Below are positions 1 through 9,537 of a DNA stretch of 64,000 nucleotides, one piece after another (the first letter of the stretch is position 1; every line of letters begins with the position of its first letter). This DNA comes from Halpernia humi (GTDB taxonomy: Bacteria; Bacteroidota; Bacteroidia; Flavobacteriales; Weeksellaceae). Where the stretch lies: NCBI RefSeq assembly GCF_900108025.1, contig NZ_FNUS01000008.1:124001-188000 (forward strand), written 5' to 3'. The notes under the pieces were generated by a model. That model worked only from the letters and a program-made list of their open reading frames with translations. It did no database searches and had not been told where the DNA came from. A program made the position numbers and the translations under genes.

Positions 1-2
1 AA

Positions 3-1706
3 ACTTTAGACAAACTCTTGGGACTAATTCAAAGTATTTATAACGGTATTCTTACTGTTGTGGGTATGATTATTAAAGGCGAAATAGGAGAATTATTAGA
101 AAGACTTGGCCATCTGAAAGATGCAATATTTGCAATTTCCTTTAGCAGCATCAAACAAGGTGGAATGGAAGAATTATTGGGCGCCAATCTAGATGAACCG
201 CTAAGTCCGGGAGAATTAATGGCGGCAATGCAAATGGGATTATTATCAGATAAAGGCGGATATTCTGAAGATGGCTTACCAAAAGCACCTTGGACTAATG
301 CTAATGTTGGTGTAGATGCAGTAAGTTTTGAAGATTTATCGCCAGAAATGCAGGCAGAATTACGAAGAATGCAAACAGAGGGGAAAACCGAAGCAGCACT
401 CGGCGAAAGAAATGATCCAAGTAGATCTATGGATGCTGTAATGAAAGAAGCAACCGGCTCTGAAACAACTCCACAAAACGCAACTCCCAGTAAAAAAATA
501 GATGATGGTTTAACCCCAATGAAGCGCGCTGAAATAAAATGGGAAATGATGAAAGCGGGCATAAAAAAATGGTGGAATGCAAATTGGCCGTATGTTGTAG
601 GTGGTATTATTGCCGCAATTGTAATTTTTGTTGCAGCTGAAGTTGCAACTGGAGGCGCAATAACGGCGGCTTTACCAGTGATCATGCCAATTTTAGAAGC
701 TGTTTTTGTAGGCGTAATGATTGCACAATTTGGGGGCTATCTTGTGGATGGAATAAGCAAAGCGTGGGATGGCGATGTAAAAGGCGGTACCAAAGGATTT
801 AGCAGAGGTTTAGGTGCAGCAGTTATAGAGCTTGCAATGTATCTCGGCTTTAAAGTAATAGAAGTCGGTGCAAAAGCAGTGATGAAAGTTGTAAAAGGCG
901 GAATAAAACTAGTAAAAACCGCCGCAAAATCTGTCCTAAAATTTGCTAAATTTATTATTGAGAAAGGCAAAGTATTATTTAAAGGTATTGCAGGGAAAAA
1001 TTTAGGCAAACTTTTTAAATCTTTGCGTAAATTAGGAGATGATATTTTGGAGCGAATGAGAATTAAGAAAGTAATTCTTAAAATCCAAGGAAAACGCTGG
1101 GAAATTTTAGCCGAAATAAATCCTCTCTTTGTTATTATGGCCGGTCCAATGCCGAATGAAGAAATAGGAGATCTACTAAAAGTTGATGCAAATGAAGCCA
1201 ACAAAGTTCTAAAAAAAGGTGAAAAATATGTAGATGACCAAGGAAGAGAGTTATTAAAAATATCAAACCTTGATAAATTTGATAGAACACCAAATTATAG
1301 AGAAATATTTGATTTAACCCACGGCAACAAAGGCATATCGGATAAAGTAATACATCATTTAATAGAAAAAAATTCCAGATATGCGAAGTATTTTGAAAAA
1401 GAACTTGTAAACGCACCTAAAAGTTTAAGAGCAATTCCTAAAGGCGATATAAACTCCGTTCTTCACTTGTCAGACATTAGAAAAGGGTGGGATAAAATCT
1501 ATTTACAGTTAGATGATTTAATATCAAAAGGATTGATTAATGAAGATGGCGTAAGAAACATTATAACAGATTTTGCAACAAAATCTGATGGCTTCATTGG
1601 TAAAAGTCTCACAAAAATTGTGAGTGAAGAAGCCAGATTAGGAAGGGCTTTAACAAAAGATGAAATTGCCGTTATCACAGATAGTTTTAAACATCTTTTA
1701 AATTAA
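3..1706 (+). CDS. eCIS-associated polymorphic toxin, 5' end outside window
   Basis: The reading frame is open from the window edge, so the true start and N-terminal domain lie upstream; 567 residues are visible. A hydrophobic stretch at about visible residues 197-250 (WPYVVGG..., Gly/Ala-rich, TGGAITAALP) resembles the membrane-like part of DUF4157-type toxins linked to extracellular contractile injection systems. The C-terminus has an HHLIE motif (His 451-452) followed by LHLSDIRKGW (around 487), the pattern of small HH-type nuclease toxin tips seen on Rhs and other polymorphic toxins. It is followed 6 bases later by a probable immunity gene, then an AAA+ ATPase of eCIS type. The nuclease assignment is by motif memory only; the toxin architecture (long body, short variable tip, adjacent immunity gene) is the stronger argument. 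Confidence 0.6.
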   Translation, partial: TLDKLLGLIQSIYNGILTVVGMIIKGEIGELLERLGHLKDAIFAISFSSIKQGGMEELLGANLDEPLSPGELMAAMQMGLLSDKGGYSEDGLPKAPWTNANVGVDAVSFEDLSPEMQAELRRMQTEGKTEAALGERNDPSRSMDAVMKEATGSETTPQNATPSKKIDDGLTPMKRAEIKWEMMKAGIKKWWNANWPYVVGGIIAAIVIFVAAEVATGGAITAALPVIMPILEAVFVGVMIAQFGGYLVDGISKAWDGDVKGGTKGFSRGLGAAVIELAMYLGFKVIEVGAKAVMKVVKGGIKLVKTAAKSVLKFAKFIIEKGKVLFKGIAGKNLGKLFKSLRKLGDDILERMRIKKVILKIQGKRWEILAEINPLFVIMAGPMPNEEIGDLLKVDANEANKVLKKGEKYVDDQGRELLKISNLDKFDRTPNYREIFDLTHGNKGISDKVIHHLIEKNSRYAKYFEKELVNAPKSLRAIPKGDINSVLHLSDIRKGWDKIYLQLDDLISKGLINEDGVRNIITDFATKSDGFIGKSLTKIVSEEARLGRALTKDEIAVITDSFKHLLN

Positions 1707-1712
1707 TTTAAA

Positions 1713-2324
1713 ATGAAGCCAAAAATATATACTTTAAATTGTTCTAATGTTTTAGGATATTTGGGCGAAGAAACCTTTAAAGTTGCACAGCAAAAATGCA
1801 AACTTTGTAACAAAGAAATCCCAGAAGAAATAAAATTCGCTAATGTAGAATTGATAATCGAAAACTACAATGGAGAGGATATTTTTTGTCCGCAAGGTGC
1901 TTTAATTATTACAGAAAATTTTTATAAAGAACTGGTGGCGCAAGAATTAAAAGGTTTTGCACCAATAAAAGTGACTGTAAAAAAATCAGAATATTATAAC
2001 GGAATAGAAGAATTGCCAAAATTTTATTGTTTAGGAATTCTAAATTCTAAAGTTTTAAATATTCCTATTGCTTATGATTATTCAGAAAGATGCAGTCTTT
2101 GCAAAAGTTATATTTTGCAGTTTAATGCAGATAAAATGAAAAATATGTACAGAGAAAATTCTGAAAACCAAATACATTTACAGGTTTATTTTGATTCTTG
2201 GGAACGCGAAGATATTTTTGGCTTTGTAGATCACCCAGAATTTGGCATTACTGAAAAATTTTTAAAAGTTTTAGAAAAATTCAATGCAAAAAACACCATA
2301 ATTATTCCTGCCGAGTGGATATGA
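1713..2324 (+). CDS. putative immunity protein, double-CXXC type
   Basis: A 203-residue soluble protein with no signal peptide. It has two CxxC pairs (C29/C32 in CKLC and C127/C130 in CSLC) that could bind one zinc, and a C-terminal segment with W163..EDIF followed by a helix and a hydrophobic strand. This resembles the double-CXXCG immunity family (SitI6-like) known beside polymorphic toxins in myxobacteria. The gene begins 6 bases after the toxin stop, so it is almost certainly co-translated with it, as expected for protection against the C-terminal HH motif domain. Family assignment is by recall of motif layout, not by search. It could instead be a chaperone or loader for the toxin. Confidence 0.5.
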   Translation: MKPKIYTLNCSNVLGYLGEETFKVAQQKCKLCNKEIPEEIKFANVELIIENYNGEDIFCPQGALIITENFYKELVAQELKGFAPIKVTVKKSEYYNGIEELPKFYCLGILNSKVLNIPIAYDYSERCSLCKSYILQFNADKMKNMYRENSENQIHLQVYFDSWEREDIFGFVDHPEFGITEKFLKVLEKFNAKNTIIIPAEWI

Positions 2325-2336
2325 AATATAAAATAA

Positions 2337-3617
<1,281 letters not shown>

Positions 3618-4138
3618 CAACTATTTACTTTAAAATCTATATAAAAAGGCTTTACTTGATTATTTCTTAATTTGTAAACTTGGTAAAAATTGAAATAATC
3701 ACAAGTACTTCTTATGCCAGAATCGACTTTTGCAAAGTTCTTTTTTCTAGCAATTCGTTGCTCTTAAGATTGTGAAATTTTAAGCCGATAAACAATTATT
3801 AAAAATTTAGAGCCTGTTTAAATTTATAATTTATTTTTACCATTAAGGAATTAAGCCATTTTCGCTTAAAAAACTTAATAAAAATCAATTTATTGATTGC
3901 TTAATCAGAATAAACTTAACTCACTGAAATTCTTAATGTTAAATTTAAGAATAAACAGAGTTTATTTTAATTTAGAAAATTAAGAAAAGGCTATAAAAAA
4001 TTTATTGAATGAAATTTAAACAGGCTCTTATTAGTTAGCAGTTTTTTACTATGATTAAAATCAATTATTAAGATTATTAATCTAAATTTTTAGGAATTCA
4101 TTAAATTCTGTGGTAAATTTAAGTAAAAATTTAAAGCA
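3618..4138. other. intergenic stretch with a MITE, no gene seen
   Basis: This 520-base AT-rich gap between the AAA+ ATPase and the secreted protein has no credible ORF. It holds the MITE at 3810-4027. No strong terminator follows the ATPase gene. Confidence 0.6.
3810..4027. mobile_element. MITE with 16-bp terminal inverted repeats
   Basis: A 218-base element with perfect 16-base inverted ends: GAGCCTGTTTAAATTT at 3810-3825 and its reverse complement at 4012-4027. Both sides are flanked by TTA, a 3-base target duplication (3807-3809 and 4028-4030). There is no ORF inside. Ends beginning GAG with a TNA target duplication fit IS5-group (IS1031-like) transposases, so this is probably a non-autonomous derivative mobilised in trans. 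The inverted ends and duplication are directly visible; the IS5 link is inference. Confidence 0.7.
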
Positions 4139-5065
4139 ATGAAAACAAATTTGTTTATTACAGGATTGCTTTTACTTCAAACTTTAATGTTTGGTCAAGT
4201 ACTAGTGAATGATGATTTTGAAAGTGATGCTTTAGGTGCATTTCCATCTGGATATAAATTACAATATAACGGAACAGGAACAGCAAACCAAAAAGTAGTG
4301 AATAATGTGGTGAAAAACGGAGCGCAGTCTTTTCAACTAGAAGGAAAAGCAAATTGGTCGGCAGAAGTTTACAAAATAGTTGATTTTCCGAATTTAGTTA
4401 CTGTTGAATCTTGGTTTAATATGGATTTAGCGGCAAATGGACTTTCTGCAGGAATTGGAATTGGCAATTTTTCTGTAGGAAGTTGGGGAACGAGAGTTTC
4501 TCGATTAGAATTTTGTGAAACAGGTAATATTTATATGACTTCTTACTACAACGGATCTGGACCTCGCTATCTTCTAAATCTTAAATATGAAGTAAATAAA
4601 TGGTATTTTATTAAGATAGAACATAATTTAACTACCAGAAAAGCAAAAGTTTTTATTGATGGCCAACAATTGACAGGAACGATTGGGTCAGAGGTCTTTT
4701 CAGAATTCGATTTACAAAAAACCATTACTCCAATTCATTTGCAATTATTAGCAGGAAACGCCGGCAAGGCAAGAGCAATGTTTGATGATGTAAAAGTGTA
4801 TGACACCAATGGTTTAGCAACAGTAGAAGACAGCACAGACAATTTTATTGTTTATTTATCTGAAAATCAGGGAGAAATATTCCTTAAAAACCTTTCAGCA
4901 CCAAAAGATTTTATTATTTATGATGCGGTTGGGAACTTTGTAAAAGGTGGAAAACTTCTGCAAAATTCTATTTCTATTACTGCTTTAGAACCTGGAGTTT
5001 ACTTTGTAAATGTAACTGATAAATACGGGAAAACTTTTTCTAAAAAATTTCTAAAAAGAAAATAA
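4139..5065 (+). CDS. secreted protein with T9SS sorting tail
   Basis: A 308-residue protein with a clear Sec signal peptide (residues 1 to about 20, ending LMFGQ). A middle region of about 200 residues (DDFESDALGAFPSGY ... DDVKVYDTNG) looks like a LamG/concanavalin-type beta sandwich, as in secreted polysaccharide-binding proteins. The last 70 residues (IFLKNLSAPKDFIIYDAVGNFV ... GVYFVNV ... KKFLKRK) form a type A C-terminal sorting domain of the type IX secretion system, so the protein is expected outside the cell or on its surface. It stands alone between repeats, with no obvious operon partner. The substrate is unknown. Confidence 0.75.
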   Translation: MKTNLFITGLLLLQTLMFGQVLVNDDFESDALGAFPSGYKLQYNGTGTANQKVVNNVVKNGAQSFQLEGKANWSAEVYKIVDFPNLVTVESWFNMDLAANGLSAGIGIGNFSVGSWGTRVSRLEFCETGNIYMTSYYNGSGPRYLLNLKYEVNKWYFIKIEHNLTTRKAKVFIDGQQLTGTIGSEVFSEFDLQKTITPIHLQLLAGNAGKARAMFDDVKVYDTNGLATVEDSTDNFIVYLSENQGEIFLKNLSAPKDFIIYDAVGNFVKGGKLLQNSISITALEPGVYFVNVTDKYGKTFSKKFLKRK

Positions 5066-5323
5066 TAGTAAGTTTACTGATGAGAAAATTTTCTTCACTC
5101 CAGAAAACGTGTATTTGCGAATTTTGTTTGTATGATATAAAAAATTTTAAATTGTTTTACCTGTTTTTTATGAAAAAATCAAATGGGTAAATTGCACAAT
5201 TTATGATTTCTACAAATAATTCAAAAAAAATATTCAGCAAATATCTCATTTTTAAATAATAAAAAATACCCCATACTCTATTTGGTTTTTTTTATAAGTC
5301 TAAATAACCCCATAGCGCGGATA

Positions 5324-5497
5324 TCGATAGCGCGGATTTGCAATCCGTGCTCGTAAAACTTGTAAGAAGTTTGAATGTTTTTTCTTATTTTTAATTTATG
5401 AATACAAATCTAAAAAGTATGACACTTGAAATCAGTAATTTTTAAAGCCAAGTAGAATGTTTAGAATTTGTCACGGATTACAAATACGCGCCATCGG
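5324..5497. repeat. REP-like element, copy A
   Basis: A 174-base repeat with hairpin ends. The left end reads tcgatagcgcggatttgcaa followed by tccgtg; the right end reads cacggattacaa and runs to gccatcgg, so the ends are inverted relative to each other and each also folds on itself (CGGATT/AATCCG). An extra partial left end lies at 5311-5322. Copies B and C share the whole body. Such hairpin-ended elements in Bacteroidota are mobilised by RAYT/IS200-like Y1 transposases; none is encoded here. Confidence 0.7.
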
Positions 5498-5878
5498 GAT
5501 TTTAAGGCTCAAAGTCGGGAGACTTTGCGCAGCGGGGTAAGAAGATAAAAAAATCAAGAACGAAAGTCCTATTTTGCAAATGTCAGTCTTATTAACCACC
5601 AAATTTCAATTGAATGTGACCATTATTTTTTTTTGGATAATGCAGTATCAGAAACATTATTTTGTGATCAATACAAAAAGGCTGCATCACAAAAAGTGAA
5701 AACGGCCTTTTTTGTTTTTCTCAACTTTGTGTCTGAGAATGGTTTTGATTTAAAAAAATCAAAAAAAATGAATTGTGTTTTTAGAATCCTTCCTACTGAA
5801 ATCGGTATTTCACCTATTGATGTTTGCTTTTTTTATCTTTTTCTTCGCATAATAATGATGTAGGTTGATGGTAATACA

Positions 5879-6038
5879 CCGATAGCGCGGATTTACAATC
5901 CGTGCTCGTAAAATTGATAAGAAGTTTGAATGTTTTTTCTTATTTTTAATTTATGAATACAAATCTAAAAAGTATGACACTTAAAATCAATAATTTTTAA
6001 AGACAAGTAGAATGTTTAGAACTTATCACGGATTACAA
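5879..6038. repeat. REP-like element, copy B (right end clipped)
   Basis: The body is nearly identical to the copies at 5324 and 6231. The left end is intact (ccgatagcgcggatttacaa). The right end stops after cacggattacaaaa and lacks the final gcgccatcgg part. The sequence then passes directly into the duplicated tRNA-Ser flank. Confidence 0.65.
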
Positions 6039-6161
6039 AACGAAACGATTCTTGCAGCAAAGGAGTGAAAGAAGATGAAAGAAAAAAATCTTAATAAAAT
6101 ACTTACCCCATAAGTGATTTCTGAAAAGCAAAAAACTTTACAATAAATCGCTAAAAAATAA

Positions 6162-6192
6162 AAAAACAGCAACCATCATTGTTGCTGTTTTT
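6162..6192 (-). terminator. duplicate of the tRNA-Ser terminator
   Basis: This hairpin (CAGCAAC/GTTGCTG with A and T tracts) is identical to the one at 7086-7116 and lies just beyond the truncated tRNA-Ser copy on the minus strand. Confidence 0.7.
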
Positions 6193-6193
6193 G

Positions 6194-6229
6194 TAGAGAG
6201 GAAGGGATTCGAACCCTCGATACAGTTAC
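6194..6229 (-). pseudogene. truncated tRNA-Ser (3' part only)
   Basis: These 36 bases are identical to 7118-7153, the 3' end of the intact tRNA-Ser: acceptor 3' strand, T arm and part of the variable arm. The 5' two-thirds is absent because REP-like copy C begins two bases further on. About 140 bases on the other side are also similar to the flank of the intact gene, so a tandem tRNA-Ser duplication was probably broken by the repeat. Confidence 0.75.
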
Positions 6230-6230
6230 A

Positions 6231-6404
6231 CCGATAGCGCGGATTTGCAATCCGTGCTCGTAAAATTGATAAGAAGTTTGAATGTTTTTTCTTATTTTTA
6301 ATTTATGAATACAAATCTAAAAAGTATGACACTTAAAATCAATAATTTTTAAAGACAAGTAGAATGTTTAGAACTTGTCACGGATTGCAAATCCGCTCCA
6401 TCGG
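6231..6404. repeat. REP-like element, copy C
   Basis: The most complete copy. The left end ccgatagcgcggatttgcaa and the right end cggattgcaaatccgctcca, finishing in tcgg, are near-perfect inverted repeats. It abuts the truncated tRNA-Ser. Confidence 0.7.
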
Positions 6405-6445
6405 AACAAACTGGCGACGCAATAATAATAAAATAGAGAGTGCTT

Positions 6446-6808
6446 ATGAAAAGGATATTAAAAATTATTTATCTATATTACTTTATTTCACATTTCAAAT
6501 TTTTTAAGGCAATAAAGCAGACCGATCAAAGAGCAAATAAAAATGCCAAAGGTTTCACTCTAATGGATTTTGGAGTCTTAATTGTTACATTTTTTAACAT
6601 CTTTTTTTATTCAAAATTAGAATTTTTACATAAAGGAGGTAATTTTAGATTTTTAGGAATACTTTTATTCTTACCAATAGCATATCTTATGGATAAAATT
6701 TTACCCGATACATTTTACCCAAATCAAGAAAAGACAAATCTAATCAGAGGTATTTTAGTTAGCCTAACGATTCCAATTCTTTTTATTTTAGGATGGTTTT
6801 TTTTGTGA
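6446..6808 (+). CDS. small membrane protein of unknown function
   Basis: A 120-residue protein that I do not recognise. The ATG at 6446 is chosen; a GTG two codons upstream is also possible. It has a basic N-terminus (MKRILKIIYLYYF) and about three membrane-spanning stretches: around 40-57, 68-85 and 103-120. It lies alone between REP-like copy C and the intact tRNA-Ser, inside the segment bounded by the two tRNA-Ser copies, so it may be cargo of a small insertion. No signal peptide cleavage site or catalytic motif is visible. Confidence 0.5.
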   Translation: MKRILKIIYLYYFISHFKFFKAIKQTDQRANKNAKGFTLMDFGVLIVTFFNIFFYSKLEFLHKGGNFRFLGILLFLPIAYLMDKILPDTFYPNQEKTNLIRGILVSLTIPILFILGWFFL

Positions 6809-7085
6809 GCCTTACACCGCTGCAACAAGATTGCATCGTGTTGTCATAATATTTACGCGAAAGTTTATTAATTTATATTATCTTGATTTAACAGAAATTT
6901 CAGATCAGCAGAAACTACAAATTTCTAAATCCGAAAAGGAATATTAGAAAATATTATAGTATTTGATTTTTAAGAATGACCACACGAAAAGATTCTTACA
7001 ACAGAGGGGTGAAAAGGAGATGGCAGAAAAAAATTTTAACAAAATACTTACCCCAGAAAATTTACTATAAATCGCTAAAAAATAA
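6809..7085. other. intergenic, nothing recognised but a diverged duplication
   Basis: The first 170 bases hold nothing identifiable. From about 6980 the sequence is a diverged copy of 6050-6160, the flank of the truncated tRNA-Ser. Confidence 0.5.
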
Positions 7086-7116
7086 AAAAACAGCAACCAT
7101 CATTGTTGCTGTTTTT
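7086..7116 (-). terminator. terminator of tRNA-Ser
   Basis: Stem CAGCAAC/GTTGCTG with a 7-base loop, A-tract on one side and T-tract on the other, two bases beyond the tRNA 3' end on the minus strand. Confidence 0.75.
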
Positions 7117-7117
7117 G

Positions 7118-7204
7118 TAGAGAGGAAGGGATTCGAACCCTCGATACAGTTACCCGTATACTAGCTTTCCAGGCTAGCTCCTTCAACCACTCGGACACCT
7201 CTCT
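7118..7204 (-). tRNA. tRNA-Ser (anticodon GGA)
   Basis: On the minus strand this 87-base sequence folds into a class II tRNA. The acceptor stem is AGAGAGG/CCTCTCT and the D region contains TGTCCGAGTGGTTGAAGGAG. The anticodon stem CTAGC/GCTAG encloses loop CTGGAAA, giving anticodon GGA. A long variable arm and T arm GAGGG-TTCGAAT-CCCTT follow. CCA is not encoded. It reads UCC (and UCU by wobble) serine codons. A truncated second copy lies at 6194-6229. Confidence 0.95.
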
Positions 7205-7254
7205 ATTGAAGTGCGCAAAAATAGGTTTTTTTATTGGAATCAACAAGGAAATTA

Positions 7255-8271
7255 TTATTCAGAAATTTCTCCTCGAAGATTTTTTTCAAAATTTTCTCTA
7301 AAACTTCCAGGATAATTTGGATTGTTTAATAAATGCATCGCTTTTGTGATGGCACTTTCCGCGGTGATATCTCTTCCGCTAATGGCGCCGATTTCTTTGA
7401 AAATATTACTGTTATTATATTTTCCAAGAGAAATTCCACCAGAAATACATTGCGAAACAACCACAATTTCAGTTCCGTTTTCTCGAAGTTTTTCTAAAGT
7501 TTTTTTAGTTTTATCGGTGTTAAAAATCGTTCCAGAACCAAAAACCTGAAGTATTAAAACTTTCATTTTCGGTAAATCTTTAAAATGAGAAAGTTGCATC
7601 CCTGGGAAAATGCGCCAAAACAAGACATCTTGTGAAATATTTAAATCCACAGAAAATTTTTCTTTTTTTTCGGCTCGAAAAAGATTGTCTTTTTCTACAT
7701 TCAAATGAACGCCAGATTGCCCTAAAATTGGATAATTTGGACTTTGATAAGCATCAAAAAACTCCGCAGAATATTTTAAACTTCGGTTTCCGCGTAATAA
7801 TTTATACTCAAAATAAAGCGCAACTTCTTGTACAACGGCCTCGTCATTTTCATATAAACTGGCATAATATAAACTGGTCAAAAGATTTTCTTTCGCATCT
7901 GTTCGCAAATCTCCAATAGGAAGTTGCGAGCCAGTTAAAATCACTGGTTTTCTTAATCCTTTTAGCATAAAACTTAATGCAGACGCGGTATAAGACATCG
8001 TATCTGTACCGTGCAAAATTAAAAATCCATCAAATTTTTCGTAATTTTTACCGATGTAATTGGCAATTATTTTCCATTCTTCAGGCCCCATATCCGAAGA
8101 ATCTAAAGGCTTTTTGAAAGGATGAACTGAAACCTCACATTCCAAAAGTTTCATTTCTGGTATTTTGTTGAAAATATTTTCAAAATTAAAAGCGCGCAAA
8201 CTGCCCGTTTCATAATCTTTTTCCATACCGATTGTTCCGCCGGTGTAGATGAGAAGTACCTTTCTTTTCAT
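7255..8271 (-). CDS. ansA: type I L-asparaginase
   Basis: A 338-residue cytoplasmic enzyme hydrolysing L-asparagine to aspartate and ammonia. Both catalytic threonine motifs are present: YTGGTIG (residues 9-15) and HGTDTM (87-92). LTGSQLPIGDLRTDA and the C-terminal SQCISGGISLGKY segment are also typical. There is no signal peptide, so this is the cytoplasmic AnsA type rather than the periplasmic type II. The ATG start overlaps the stop of a 10-codon upstream ORF (ATGA), part of a leader that recurs before coaD, which suggests translational coupling or leader control. Its 3' end faces the tRNA-Ser gene. Confidence 0.92.
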   Translation of the reverse strand: MKRKVLLIYTGGTIGMEKDYETGSLRAFNFENIFNKIPEMKLLECEVSVHPFKKPLDSSDMGPEEWKIIANYIGKNYEKFDGFLILHGTDTMSYTASALSFMLKGLRKPVILTGSQLPIGDLRTDAKENLLTSLYYASLYENDEAVVQEVALYFEYKLLRGNRSLKYSAEFFDAYQSPNYPILGQSGVHLNVEKDNLFRAEKKEKFSVDLNISQDVLFWRIFPGMQLSHFKDLPKMKVLILQVFGSGTIFNTDKTKKTLEKLRENGTEIVVVSQCISGGISLGKYNNSNIFKEIGAISGRDITAESAITKAMHLLNNPNYPGSFRENFEKNLRGEISE

Positions 8272-8356
8272 ATGCAGAAATAAATATTTTTAAAGGTCAT
8301 ATGTTATCGCCTTTTTCATTAGTATTGTTCACCCAAGAGGTTTGTGGCGATTTCAT
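8272..8356 (-). promoter_or_regulatory. leader with two tiny ORFs and a 6-bp stem, ansA copy
   Basis: Read on the minus strand, a 19-codon ORF starts at 8356 (MKSPQTSWVN...). Its TGA at 8299-8297 overlaps the ATG of a 10-codon ORF (MTFKNIYFCI, from 8300). That ORF's TGA at 8270-8268 in turn overlaps the ansA ATG. The stem pairs ATCGCC (8346-8351 as read on the minus strand) with GGCGAT (8306-8311). The copy before coaD has ATCACC/GGTGAT at the same places, a compensating change. Whether this is a structured RNA, a leader peptide pair or both cannot be decided here. Confidence 0.5.
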
Positions 8357-8522
8357 CCGTCAAAATTAATCTTTTTAAATATTAAATAGGAAAGATGAAG
8401 GGGTTTTTAAGATTTCAAATTATAAAAATCGATTTATAATATATTTAAAAATAACTTTTGAAATTTTTATTTAATTTTTAAACTTTTTAAAGTAAATTTC
8501 GTTTTCCTTCGTCTGCATCTTT

Positions 8523-9098
8523 ATGGACGTAGAAGTAATAAAAATGTCACAACGCGAAAAAGAAAATCTGATTGCACAAGCCGTGAAAAATTACGGTGGT
8601 AAACTCTTGTCTTTTATCCGTCCCAAAGTGAATAATTTGGAAGATGCCGAAGATATTGTGCAGGAAGTCTGGTTTCAGTTTAGCAATCTGACTAATATTT
8701 CTGAAATTGTAAGTATCGGAAGTTGGCTTTACACGGTTTCTAGAAATAAAATTACCGACAGTTACCGCAAAAAGAAGACGGAAAATTTGGAAGATTTTAC
8801 TTTCGAAGATGAAGACGGAAGTTTTTCAATAAAAGATATTTTATTGCTGGACGATTCCGAAAATCCTGAACTTTTGGCCTTTCGGGAAGAAGTTTGGAAA
8901 GAACTTTTTTCGGCGCTAGAAGAACTTCCAGAAAAGCAGAGAACGGTTTTTGTGGAACACGAGATTGAAGGTAAAAAACTTCAGGAAATTGCCGATGAAC
9001 AGGGAGAAAATATTAAAACCATCATTAGCCGGAAAAATTATGCCATTCAGCATTTAAGAAAAAGAATGTCTATTTTATATAAAGACCTAAACGAATAA
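8523..9098 (+). CDS. ECF-type RNA polymerase sigma factor
   Basis: A 191-residue sigma-70 family protein. Region 2 runs from about residue 25 to 95 (SFIRPKVNNLEDAEDIVQEVWFQ ... SWLYTVSRNKITDSYRKKK). Region 4 covers about 130-185 (LEELPEKQRTVFVEHEIEGKKLQEIADEQGENIKTIISRKNYAIQHLRKRM), with the helix-turn-helix. An alternative start at 8544 (MSQREKEN) would remove seven residues. It heads a likely operon with two small proteins at 9109 and 9538, the first only 10 bases downstream, a position often taken by a regulator or target of the sigma factor. No standard anti-sigma domain is visible. The inducing signal is unknown. Confidence 0.85.
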   Translation: MDVEVIKMSQREKENLIAQAVKNYGGKLLSFIRPKVNNLEDAEDIVQEVWFQFSNLTNISEIVSIGSWLYTVSRNKITDSYRKKKTENLEDFTFEDEDGSFSIKDILLLDDSENPELLAFREEVWKELFSALEELPEKQRTVFVEHEIEGKKLQEIADEQGENIKTIISRKNYAIQHLRKRMSILYKDLNE

Positions 9099-9108
9099 AA
9101 TAAAAAAA

Positions 9109-9441
9109 ATGAAAAATAAATTTAGAGGAAAAATGATCCTTTTGGTTCTGTTTGTAATTGCGATGTTTTTTGCAGTTTCTGCAATTGTAATGGGACTTTG
9201 GAACAATATCTTGCCCGATATTTTGGGTGTTAAAGCAATTAGTTTTTGGCAAGCAATGGGAATTTTGGTGTTGTCTAAAATACTTTTCGGTGGTTTTCAC
9301 GGGAAAGGTGGTTTTGGAAGAAATAAATTCAGAAGAATAAAGGAAGAAAGAATGCGCGGGATGACGGACGAGCAGAAAGAAAAACTGAAGGAAGTCTGGA
9401 AGCAGCGATGTGAGAGAGGATTCTTTCGAGATAAATTTTAA
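9109..9441 (+). CDS. small membrane protein of the sigma factor operon
   Basis: A 110-residue protein with two membrane-spanning stretches (about 8-30 and 42-62), a short glycine/basic linker (GGFHGKGGFGRNKFRR) and a charged cytoplasmic-looking C-terminal helix (MTDEQKEKLKEVWKQRC). The MTxEQxxKLKExW pattern recalls Spy/CpxP-type stress sensors but is too short to call. It starts 10 bases after the sigma factor stop, so it is co-expressed. It could be an inner-membrane partner that senses stress or holds the sigma factor, but this is inference from position only. Confidence 0.65.
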   Translation: MKNKFRGKMILLVLFVIAMFFAVSAIVMGLWNNILPDILGVKAISFWQAMGILVLSKILFGGFHGKGGFGRNKFRRIKEERMRGMTDEQKEKLKEVWKQRCERGFFRDKF

Positions 9442-9537
9442 GTTTAAAAAAAAATAAAATTATTTAAAGTAAAAACTAAAGAAGTTCGTCTTAAAGAATA
9501 TAACATACTTTAATTAAAAAGTAAAAAAATAAAAAAA

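Larger units (their letters stand above)
5066..6445. other. repeat-rich intergenic region of about 1.4 kb
   Basis: There is no convincing gene here. The stretch holds three related REP-like elements (5324-5497, 5879-6038, 6231-6404), a truncated tRNA-Ser copy with its terminator (6162-6229), and a hairpin with a T-tract near 5669-5711. It looks like degraded mobile DNA. Confidence 0.6.

Noticed and set aside
5633-5863. 76-codon plus-strand ORF with a TTG start
   Set aside because: No recognisable domain, poor start, contains a hairpin with a T-tract and lies among degraded repeats; more likely a remnant or chance frame.
6194-7153. Integrase attachment sites (attL/attR) of a genomic island
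   Set aside because: The direct repeat extends well beyond the tRNA 3' end and no integrase is present, so a tandem duplication fits better.
6976-7164. 62-codon ORF over the tRNA-Ser terminator
   Set aside because: It runs through the tRNA gene and its terminator on the opposite strand.
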